Below, piece after piece: positions 37,301-49,300 of a stretch of 64,000 bases of DNA. Within the stretch, counting starts at the first letter, position 1. The number at the start of each line of letters is the position of its first letter. The stretch comes from Branchiostoma floridae (taxonomy: Eukaryota > Chordata > Leptocardii > Amphioxiformes > Branchiostomatidae): positions 7,874,698 through 7,938,697 of the forward strand of contig NC_049988.1 in assembly GCF_000003815.2 (NCBI RefSeq), given 5' to 3'. The position numbers and the translations under genes are program-made. The notes under the pieces are model-generated. The model was given only the letters and a program-made list of their open reading frames with translations. It did no database searches and was not told the origin of the DNA.

Positions 37301-40300
37301 CCATACTTGGGCTATGATTTGAAGTAAGCAAGATTACAATGGTTAAAGTAGCCTTGAGTAGAACATGTAAAAGGCTTGATCCCTAGCTAATGAATCATAT
37401 CATGGCTGATATAGCTCATAACCCTGCACCTTGCAAGCCCTTTACAAAATGCATGACTTTATTAAAACCTGCACAAGGTGACCACATCTGTAAACCGGTA
37501 AGGACCACCTGGCAATTGTGACCACTTTTCGGTGGTCCATTATATATATTTCTATATTGCCTATCTATAATGAGCACAGATTTTATCAGTATGATCTGTT
37601 GGGGCAGTTTTGTTGCAATAAAAAAACAAGCAGACTGAAAAAAATTTTCTGGAGCAAAAATGGTTTAGACTGCCGTCTGTCAAATGTATAAGCATATCTT
37701 ATAATTTTGTTTCATAAAAGTATTTTGAGGTTATAATTCAAAATTGGTAGTTGGTAAAATCAAGGTCTGTTTTGATGATAAGAGGTTGAATGCTTTAGGC
37801 TAAGTGCAATGGGCTGCTACAGTTCGGGTGGCAGGGGAGGAGCGACACCCGACATAAATCAAGTCAATGTAGGTGTGAATGAAATAAAGCCTGTTGTTGT
37901 TGACTTTGTTGTTGACTTTGTTGTTGCTGTTGTTGTTGACCATTTCTATATGTTCTTCTGCAGGAAGAGAGCCCGTGCGCCCCCGCCACCCCCGGCAAGG
38001 AAACCCCACGCCAAAATGAATGGCAACATGAACGGAAATGTGAACGGAAATGTCCGTCCCAGCATTAACGGTATGGGACCCGGGAAAGAGAACAGTCACA
38101 TGACCAATGAGAATGTGGACCCTGTGCAGGAGCTGGATGGGTTCGTTGACCTGGATGTGATTTTACCTGGAGGAGAGGTCAAGACAACAAAGTTTATGGC
38201 AAGGTAAAATCACTTAATGCCCACTGTAAAGGAATTTCGCTTGCTAGTGTCTTGATGCTTTTCTTGACAAAGTAAAGAGTTCTGATGTCAAAATTATCTA
38301 AAATAGGGATAAAACAATGTAATGAGTGTTGCAAAAGTTCCCTTCAGAAGTATATCAAACTATTTTACACCTGCATTTCAAAGTGTGCAGAGTAAAGGAG
38401 GTACATATATGCATGTATTAGAAAATTGCTAGTTTACTGACCAGTTTTTTCTGAAACGGTTCTTACAATAATGTAAATTTGTTCAAGAAGAGGGAAGAGC
38501 TCTGTAGTTTTGGATAGAATATATTTTTTTTCACAATTCTACTTTAAGTTATTTATCAAAACTGAGTGCATTTAGCCCATGTTGGGCATCGATATGCAAT
38601 AAAGATCATTGTCATTGTCAATAAACGATTTACAAACACTTACCAAGTGCTTTTATTTTCCCTCCTGTAGCACACATATGATGGACCTACTAGTCCAGAT
38701 ATGTGCCAAATACAAGCGACAGTACCCCGGCCTCAGCCCCTCCTCCCATACCATGGTCATCCCTCCCACCGAGGAAGGGGAGGTCATCACCTACATGCCC
38801 AGCACTCCCATTGGCCGTCTTCCCGACGTGACGCAAGTCGTGGTCAGGCCGAAGAACGAAGTCGTCAGCGAGGATCGTGACAGATGGAAACCTGTACAAC
38901 CAAAAGTACCGAGTGCACCAGAGGTGAGGGATACGTTAATGACCCACTTTTTGTAGATGTTGCTGTGACATTCGGCCTGGCTAGTGATCTATAGCCACCT
39001 AATAAACCACCGAGTGAGCTTTGCTCAGTGTTGTAAATAATGTAGAGATGCAGTGCAGTTATGGTGCAATGATTTTACACATGTAGGGATTGGGAGTCTG
39101 AGAGCATGCAGTTTAGTTATCCTTTTCACAATATAGGTAGCACCCTCAATGTCTTTCATGAAAGTTTGTAGAAGAATGTAGATTCTGAAGCTTCATTGGC
39201 ACACAAAAAACAATGACTTTCAGTCAACTGCAAAATAACATTGGCCCCATAAAGCACCTCATTTCCACTCATGTTCAACCAAGTTTGGAAAATGTCAAAA
39301 GAATTATTCTGCATATATTGCAACAGCAGACAGATGTTTATATATGATAGTTCCTGAGGAATGTGATATTTTTCTTTATCACTGCGGATCCCAGATATTG
39401 ATTTTTGTGTTAGGGAAAACATTATTGCTGTGGTTTCATTTACATATCAAAGGAAGGAAATATTGATGTGTTATTTGGTATCAAAAATATCACCATCATA
39501 ATGATATTAGTCATGCTGACTTCAAAGAAGGTAGAGGTTGTTTTATTCAGTTGAGAAAAAATTAGTGTAGAATTTGTCCTTCTTGAGTGTGTTAATTTGT
39601 AGATATGCCTGCTAATAGTCAGATATCAATGGAAAGATGATGTGTGATTAACAAGCCTGCTACGGTAGTCATTTAGCATAAAACAAAACTGGTATTTGTT
39701 ATGGGGTTAAAAATGGCCACCATCTAGACTGGGTCTGAAGAAGTCTACATTCAACACGTTCCTGTTTTTCATTTTTCCAGAGAACGTTTCGACTGATCGT
39801 GAACCTTCCCATGAACCAGAAGACGTTTGTGCGAGTGAGTCGTAAGCTGACCATCGCCGAGCTGTACCCTGTCATCTGTGAGAAGTGTAACATGGACCCT
39901 GCGCGCTTCGCTCTGCGAGAGGTGGACAAACCTGACGTAGTTCTGGACACAAACTGGACAATAGATGATTATAACATGGCGGAAGTACTGGTGGTAGATA
40001 CCAGACCAGGTAAATAACGAATGTGTACATATGGCTTAAAGCTTTACCAACGTTTTGTCTACTAACTAATGCTATGTATTTGTGTATGGATTATCCCATT
40101 ACACAAAAAGGCAACATTGTAAGGTACCTTACTAAATACAAGTAGAAATACCTTAGTAAGATATTCCATTTGAAAGGATGTTATTTTGGTATATACTTGA
40201 ACCCATATGAAAAGGTGATACCTTATTACATTAATTCATACATAACACTAACAGTCTGAAATGTAACATTGGCATCCAGTCCCACCACAAACATAAAGGT

Positions 40301-43300
40301 CCATCCCCTTTTCAGTTTGCAAGACATAAACCTATAGTATATAAAACAGCAAACCACCTGCTGACAAACATTAATTTCCTTTGGGGACAATAAACAGTAT
40401 GCTACTCTAAGCTCCAATTTACCAAAGAATACAGTCTTTATGCTGTATTTACATGGGACTAGTTGACTCTATGATTCTAGATTACACGAAACTCTTATGT
40501 CAAACTTGTTCTCTATGCATGGTAGGTGCCTTTGAGATAACAGAATTGCAGGTGCATTAGAATGCCTGTATGCATGTGACTTCAGGAATGCATGCTCATT
40601 CATAGCCCTACTGTACACTATCTTCAAGACTCATACAAGGACTTTCTATCTTGAAGATGCCTGTCTTTCCAGCTATCTTCAGGCCATTTTAACTGTAACA
40701 GTAAATGCTTCTCTCTCTGTCTCCAAGACCTTCCTCTTCCCTCCTTCCATGCTGTGGGAAGTGATACCAACTATGAAGGTACTAACATCACTTCCCTCTC
40801 ATCTGTCCTTAAGCCTATGTCACAATTCAAGCAAATGACGGACAGATTTTTAGATCGGCTTGAGCTTGCCATATTTGAAAATCGCCCGACCGTCATCCAA
40901 ATTTTTTGTTGAAAGTCTTCACTGTCACAAGTTGGAATGAACATTTGGTGTCATCCTGAAAAGTTCAAGTTATTGTCCTTTCTACCTTTTTGATACACAG
41001 ATGTTTACACGGATGTTTAAATCCTAATGGACAATGCCCAAAGCCTTGGTAATTGCCGGAATGTTGGCAATACTTCGGCTGAAAATGCCCATTTGGAGCT
41101 TGCCCACAAGTCGGCCAAGCTCTGTTCTTGATTTGTGATGGTGGCTTTACTGTTGTCAAAGTCCTGTGTGTAACAGCAGAACTTCTCTGTTTGTCCTATA
41201 GTGATGGTGACTTCTCTGCATGAGTTGGCTTGATTTCATTGCTGGTTACAGTACATGCATGCAAGAGTCCATGTAGATTTCACAGTATTTTTAGAATATT
41301 TTGTGTGTGATCCAACATATGGAAGGTACAGTCTATCTTCATCTACTGGCTTGTTATAATATCCAAACATAGATTGATTAAAACAGCACCTGCACACTTT
41401 ATAGTTACTAACTTCTCTCTTCCAGCTCTGACTGTCTTGCTTCTGTTCTGTAGTTGTTAGATCTTGTCACTCTAGCCTGGCGTCACCCGTAGGCTTAGAC
41501 TTCTTACCCGACACACCGGAAAACAAGAGAAGGGTCTGGTGCCCATGGCTGCCCAGACGGAGGAAAAAGGGCAGCTTTTCTTCAAGTGGTACTGACTCCC
41601 ACCTAGCTGTTCCTGTGACGTGGACCCTGCATGCGATGTTCCCGTCTATTCAGATCTAAGATATGGAGGGCTTGAAGATATGAGCTATGAAATACCCTTT
41701 CCCTCACTATGCTTCATTTTTCTTAAGCGTCCTTGCCCTTGCAGTTCCAGGGAATTGTTCCTAAAATATAAAACACCATCTATGTGGTTACAAGATAAGT
41801 TAGGGTCCTTGTCCTTTGACCTATGAACATGCACACTTGGATCTGTGAATTTCTTCCTTGCGATTCATTCTTTCTAAGTTCTAGCCTGGTCCACTTTGAG
41901 CTCCTTTGGGCAGCATGAAACAGTCTGAACTTGTAAAAGTCTATGACTCTTTTCTTTTGAAACTACCTTCCAAAGAATAATTGATTTCTCTTCTTGTAGG
42001 AGGAGACCCAAGATTTCAACCCTCTCCGTACAAGTCCCCGGTGAGACCCGTGTCTGCGTACAACGACGAAGTGGCCGCGTACAAACCCGCTCCACTGGAA
42101 AAGTCGCAGTCCATGACCTCCCTCGGCTTCAAGGACAAAGTGAAGAAGTCCCTCTTTAGCTTCGGTGCCTTCAAGAATAAGAGGAAGTTCAAATTCGTAA
42201 GTACACAATTGACTATCAAGAAATTAGTAGCTTTAAGGGTGAGGAAGTACATTTTTCCACAGTTCATCAATAACAAGGTGTACACAAAATGGTTATGTTA
42301 TACATTTTGTACCTGGAGCTTTTTAACCACTGCTATATGTATTGACTTGAAGCTTGAGCAGACTTGCTTTTTTTGCTTGTGGTGGACAGTCTATGGGGTT
42401 ATGGCTAGCATTCTTGTCTCTCCGGCTTCTTATAGCAACCTTCAACTTAGCCTTAAGATGTTTGAGTCCAATTTAGTGCAAATTAGCTGGACAAGTCAAG
42501 GAAGTTTCTCAAGGCCTGTGCAAATGCTACATTGGTACCAACTACTCAGATATTAAATTTTGTGGCAGATTGAAAATAAAGACTTGAATTGAGAAAACCG
42601 CAAGTTTTGAAAACACTGCCGAATTTACCAGTTAAGGAAAAGCCCTTAGAAGGAATGAAAAGAGTTAGGAAACCCTAACTTTGCTACAACAACTAAAGCA
42701 TAACCATACATGTAGCTACTGATGCTTACATTAATCTTGTGGAAGAATTTGCTATTCACTGTGTTATTTTGCACTTGCACACTGTACGCCTGTTTTGCAT
42801 ATTTGCACAACATTTGATTTGCATGTTGCACTGATTGCTTGCTTAATCCTATGAGCGTAATTGCTAACAGCATTTCACTGCACCACTGAATCTTAGCTGT
42901 GCACCCTTACCTCTCTAACGCAGGGTGAAGACGGTGGTTCTTACACAGGGGAGGTGGAGTATAAGGTGATTATAAGAACGAATCATCTCATCATCCAATC
43001 TGGAAAACTATGTGATTTGTATTCACCATTAATGTGCAGGGACTGTGACATCAAAGTTATAGTATAGAAGGAGACTATGTGAATTTGTGTACTGTGTACA
43101 AAAGCACATACAATCTCTTTCTATCACAGTACTGTAACTTCAGTGTCATAATCAACAACTAAACTATGCAGAATATTTCTTTGTACCAGTGAAATATTTT
43201 GCATGAATGATTTCTAATGTCTCTGCAGGTTATGGTGAGTACATATCTCTGTGTGTGTCTATGTGTGCCCACTAAGATGGATTTTGTTCATGCTTGGTCC

Positions 43301-46300
43301 TTTTATGAGGAGTGTACAGTATATGAAAGAAAAAGGTGGATGTTTTAGATACATATGTCAGGGTGGAGAATAAAAATGTTCCTCAAAGTTTGTAATCTCT
43401 GTTAAATATAATAGGATCCCAAGGGACCGAAAATGTCACATGAGTCCATCTTAAGTGTGTGTTGTCTGTTTGTGTTGATGTTTACTGTACCATTTTGTAG
43501 CCCGGATTTAAGAGTAGGAGATCAACAGTTTCTGGAGAAATTCCCTATCAGGTGAACCTCCATTATATCAGGTGGCACTTAGGTATAGGGTTGAGTTTAG
43601 TCAATGGCTTAGTATAATAGTAACACTCTCCTTAACCTGTACTAACTGGTCACGTAACAGTTACATTCATGGCCAAGCTTGACAGTATTGTAGATTAAGG
43701 TACATTGTAATGGAAGGTGTTTTGGTTCGATGGAACTTAGATGCAAGTTAGATGGTGCATGGAGGTTGAAAGACGATTTTTAACCCCTTAATAGATTGTT
43801 ATGTAAAGATGTTGTCAACCTTGTATTAACAGGTCAAATTTCTGACTGCTTCCTCAAAACATTTTCGATGGAATGTTCCGGAAATAATTATAATATAATA
43901 TACAGCAAACTGGTGACACAGTGCAAATAGCTCAGGATATGCCATGCATCTAAATCCAGTGCCTTCAAATCGTGGCAAACATAGAGTTTTTTATGTACTG
44001 GATCTCTATGGTGTTCATTTGGTGTTCCTAATAGCTGTTTCAACAGGGTATACTTTGAAACTGTGGTCTGTATGGTGCTCTTAATACATTTCCAGTAATC
44101 TTAAGAAATGGAATGACCCAAAGTTTATTCTTTCACAGCTTGGAGACTCCGCATCACAGTCATCTTCCAACCAGTACGCTCGGTCCACCAGTTTCCCTTC
44201 TACTACCCAGTCGCCCCCCTCCCCCACACGCAGCCTCCCGCAGACACCCCCTCAGCGATCCCCCCCTTCTCAAGCGCCCAGCCCCCCTGTAGAGGCTGTA
44301 GAGAGGCGGAAGAAGAGACCCCCACCCCCTCCTCCCGGTGCGTCCAAGCCTGGCGCGGACTGGAGGCATTCGTACGCGGGCGGAGATACCACGCTGGAGA
44401 GAAACAGGAGGAAACCTGCACCGAGGCCGCCCCAGACTGCAGCCATGGAGGCACCTTATCGTGCTGCAGAGGCCAGCCCAACCAGGGAAACAGACAGTCA
44501 GGCATCTTCTCCTGGTGCTGAGGCCAGCATCGAGTTTAATTCAGGTGGGTGATAGAAGATGATATGGTCAATGATTTTACACATTAAGACTAGAGATGGA
44601 GGAAAATGATGAATAATTTATTCTATTTCAGCTTAAGTTCAATAGTTTTGTTGCATTGTATTTATCTGTCAATTCTCTTGATGTGTATAAACCTTTTTCA
44701 GAATCCCATCAAATTTCTAAGCCTTTTTATTTCAGACAGTAACCTTAATGATGTCCCTTTTTAAACACAAGGCAGTGCACCTGTAGTAAGAAAAGTTCCC
44801 CTTCCCCCAGGTGAAAGTCTGACCCTACCGAGGTCCAAGCGACGAGCCCCACCCCCTCCCCCTGGTACCAGGTCCCCTGAGGTGGTCGATGGAGACATGT
44901 ACCAGGATGACATCAACATCAGAGGTGATGTACATGTACATAACTGTTACAGTGTCTTTGCCCTTAAAGGAGCAAAAACTGGGTTCACACGTGCGTATAC
45001 ATTTAGGTCTGTATGAGGTCCGTTTTGAAATTCTTAGCCTCTACCAGGCTCCACAGGTTGCTGAATAAATGGTAATTGAAGAAACATAGACACATAACGT
45101 GCCAGAGAAGTTAGCTGTCTGAGGTGCTAACTCCGCTGTTATCTGGCTGTATTTGTCCAATCTCTATTATTTTTCCAGTGATCTATGGAGCCTGGTATGG
45201 ACTAAGACTTCCATACAGGCCTCGTAGGGACTTGAATATATACACACCTGTGACCCCACCTTAAGGCTATGTATTGTGTATGCTCTAAGTGCTTCTATAT
45301 AGTGAAAAAGACAGAAAAATGTCTCTGACACATGGACTGTCACAGCTTATAATTGGTGAGTGTTGTATGGTCTGTTCACATAGGAGACTTTAATGATGCA
45401 TTTCTAACACGTTTCATCCCCTACTTCCACACCACAGGATACAACACTTTGCCAACGAAGCCCCCTCGCCCCATGAGCTACGCTGCCCCTGGTGACCTCA
45501 GCCTGGAATACCGGCCTGCTTCCTTCGACATCCCGCCGCCTCCAGACATCCCGCCCCCCGACGTGCCCCCCTCCCCATCACCCCGGGAGGAGGAGGAGAA
45601 GATGGAGGATGTAGAGGAGGATGAGGATGAGGCTGTTGCCATGTTGACTGCTCCATCAGAGTTTGGAGGGGCATCCTCGGCAGGCAGTAAGTCTGACTCT
45701 ACAAAATTCTAACTCTTATACAGTATATTTCTTACCAAGTGTGTTTTTAACCTCCTTGTTCTTACATAAGCCATTTTGTAAGCCTCCGGTCTATTTTTCT
45801 ATCCTTTTTGTAACTGAAAAATTGGAAAGGAGATAGAGGGATGAGTTTGATATATATATATTACCTTGAAGTTTTAAGAAAAGCTATTTAGATAAGTTGA
45901 TAGCCTCTTATCTATGCAGTAAACCTTATTGTTTGTCAAATAACTATGTTCGGAATTGTGTATATCAGTCAAAACTTAATTTTGTCACTTGGAGATCTAT
46001 GTCGACATTCTTTAAGACATTTCTGAAGCTGAAGAAACTGTACTCTATTTTTCTTTGTCCTCTTGCATGTATTATGTGATTTGTCCCATGTTTCTGTACC
46101 TGTATACATGCATGGTAGAGTTGTTTCTCCAAGTGCAGGTTTCTTGTAGATATCATCATCTATGCATGGAAGTATGCAATGGAAAATATGTTGCACGATT
46201 TTTATGGTACCGACCATGGTTTGGGTAAGTTGAAAGCATCTTGAAATGCTATTGATCTTAAGTGCATATTGATGCGTAATTCGGACAAAGGGTGTCAGAC

Positions 46301-49300
46301 ACTTGCAGTATTGTATTTTAGATAAGTTTTGAGAATGGAGATGTTCGTGTATATGTAAGTTTGGTGTATATCATTAAGCCATATATTGGAAATCAACAGC
46401 TTGTATGGCAACTAGAGTTAAGAATCATATGAATAGGTTTGTTTGGCTGTCTGTCTATAAATTGCTACCCTGGTTTTTCCACACTTGCTTTGCGATATCA
46501 GTTTTTGCTTGCTTTCTGCATGCATTCCAACATACTAAAAATGTAACGTCATCTGTTACTTAAAACCTCACCCTTATAGCTGCTTTGGGACCCAGGAGAA
46601 TGATGGGTAATCTGTGCTCATTCCTCAATCCCTTCATGCTTTGCAGGCTGGTTCACCGAATGGGACGAGGATTATAGTGACCTCTCGGACACGGAAAGCA
46701 CCGGCAGCTTTCCCGACGACGTTGAAGTCTTCAACCCAATCATATTAAAACCAGTATTCATGAGAACAACCTCTGAAGAAGAGGCTTAAGTGATAGTAGT
46801 TCCCATGATCCTCTCTCACCCCATTCTCTGACTGGCAGCCTCAGTTCCCATGATTCTCCTGTGGATCCGTCTCCTGAGCATGCACCCATGTTGAGTTTCT
46901 GTACAACTAAACTTCTTTTGTTTCAGGATTTTTCCTGTTCGCTCTTCGTTTAATCATACCAAGTTTCTTCTTTGCAGCTGTTTACCCTACTCAGCATTCC
47001 ATTTCAGCAATGTTGTCTACAGTCGACTGACTAAGAAGCTATCTTATCTCAGATTCTCCCCGCTTTTTTGCTGTACTGTTGTCTTTACCAGGTAGAATTC
47101 ATTCTCTAGTTTGATCCAGACCTGCAGGCCTGCTTGAGTAGAAGGTTGCAAATCTTTTAGGAGGAGGTTATCAATACCTAAATCTTTGAGTGTTATTCTG
47201 TTTAGTTAGTTTTTTTAGTTTGGCAGACATTTTTTGTCAAAGCAAGCATTCAAGATTTTAAAAAGGGATTGAACCATTGGCAAAGGCCCCCAGGACCATA
47301 TTTTATTAATGCAATTTGGCACTTATTTTTACACAATGTTGCAGAAGGCTAAAACTTTTTTGAAAGTATTTTTTAATGAAAGTTACATTTTCATTTGTCT
47401 CTTTCTTTCTCCCTTTTTTTTTACATCTTTTAGTGCCATAAGTGATAATGATTATGAGACAACCTCCTCCTACATGAGTTGTGTACACCCTGCTGCATGG
47501 AGTTACTACCTGATGATTGACAGATGCTTGTCACAGCTGATTGGTCGACATCTTAGGCATCTTGATGACTACTTTTGCATGATTACCTGTTAATATGCAT
47601 GATTGCTTGATAATGACTTCCACAATATTAATCAGATAATCATTGAATGCAATATTGATAGATTTCTGATTCAGGAAAACTGTCATGTTTTCCTTTTACC
47701 TGTAATATCAAGTATGAAGTTTTATTGCTGGGCGGAAGTTTGGTTGTCAAAATTACTTTTAAGTTAAAGAATTGGTACACTTGTCATTTCAAATTTGTTG
47801 AAGAAAGGGTTTTAACTCAACAAATTATTTATATTGGGCTTTATGAATTTATATATTGTACCATAATGATGCCGATCTACTGTACCAAAAACATCAAAAA
47901 ACAATTGAAATACTTTGATTTTGCTTCCTACTATACTTGCTGTTATGGAGTGTACATGAGGGCATATAGCTTGGTTGAGCATTGGATGGCAGGTGTCATG
48001 CCTTGCATCTTAATCATAGTTTGTAGTATCCATACTTGGTTGACTTCTGCATGTTCAACTATCTACATATGATTATAGATACTATATATAGATTTTTCAT
48101 ATTTTAGCATCTTGCCTCGGATGTACCTGCCTGCTGTCATACTGCCTGCTGTTTTCAGGCTGTTTATACCATTAGTCCATGCCTGTCATCTTGTTGCAAT
48201 CCCCTTCACTATGAACCCCTCTACCCAAGCTAATATCCCATATACAGTTGTATTCGTAATGAGCTTGCTTTACAAAGCCAAAGGTGCTCTAGGGAAATTA
48301 ACTTGTAGGTATCTTCTATAAGACTGCAAAAACATACTGTAGTTTGGTGCAGTAAATGAAACGAGTTGAACTATGCAAGCATAAGTGTTCTGTATGCCTA
48401 AACTTATGGGAATTATAGAAATTATAAAAATACTCGACTATAGATGTATAGAACAGGCCTTAAAAAGTTATCACAATGCAAGGTATATTTTCCAATCTGA
48501 AAGTATAGTGTAGTAATAGTATAGAAGAACATAGCACCACCTAAAAGATGGGAATGTCAGTGAATGAAGTACATGTACCCACGCAGTGAATATAATAGGA
48601 GGATTTTGTAAGATCATAATCAGCGACAGAATTTTGTGTAATACTAAGAATTGTTGAATTTCGCGAAAGCAAGACGAGATATTGCAGATCTGCTTAGTAT
48701 AACTATATTTAGTAGGGGTGGGCAATTGCAATGCATTAAGTTATATTTGGTATACTGGGTAATACATGCATGTTGATATTTATATACATGCTGATATTCA
48801 TATATATGTAGAGGTAGGGAACAAATTAAAGACTCCTAATATAACTCCAAATACTAGTCATATGTAATAAACAATTTCAAAGACATTTTTCTTCTACTTG
48901 ATTCTTCCTTTCACTAGAGTTGAAGTTAGAATCATACATTTACTTACTGTTTTGTCAATTCAATTAGTGTGACCTCTATTGTTTCTTTAGATTGATCAGT
49001 ATTACAAAAAAGCCATTATCTCTCCATTGAATTAAGATATAACAATCTCCCAAATCACCATATTCAAATCACCATATATTTTGTAATCATTGTGTTATTT
49101 GGGTTCCGGAAGTTCATTTCTATAATTTACTGTCATTGTTGCAATTTTTGATGTCATCAAAGATTTTAAAGTCCTTTAGATTGAAAGAACATTCAACAAA
49201 AGCATGATGATTATCAGATCGAGGTTCTGAAAGTCTGAGAGATTCCTGGGGTCATTGTTGGCGTGGGAAAAAAGGGCACAGGTGTGTCTCAGTGAACAAC

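Larger units (their letters stand above)
16365..37963 (+). other. COBL intron 1 (21.6 kb) with transposons
   Basis: No further phase-2 coding exon was found. The left third is dense in MITEs and repeats, listed separately. From about 24,100 to 37,900 the DNA is AT-rich and quiet, with simple repeats, a few MITEs and a tandem array at 36086-36655. The short open frames lack domain signals. Donor GTAAGC and acceptor TTCTTCTGCAG fit splicing. Confidence 0.5.

Noticed and set aside
37809-37963. Upstream extension of COBL exon 2 from the ATG at 37809
   Set aside because: The sequence is a retroposon tail with (TTG)n, and a strong acceptor follows. The encoded peptide has no similarity to COBL N termini.
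43412-43500. Open stretch DPKGPKMSHES before exon 8
   Set aside because: There is no credible donor at its end, and it runs straight into the exon 8 acceptor.
45345-45354. 10-nt microexon CTTATAATTG between CACAG and GTGAGT
   Set aside because: The length is not a multiple of three, so inclusion would break the frame between exons 10 and 11.
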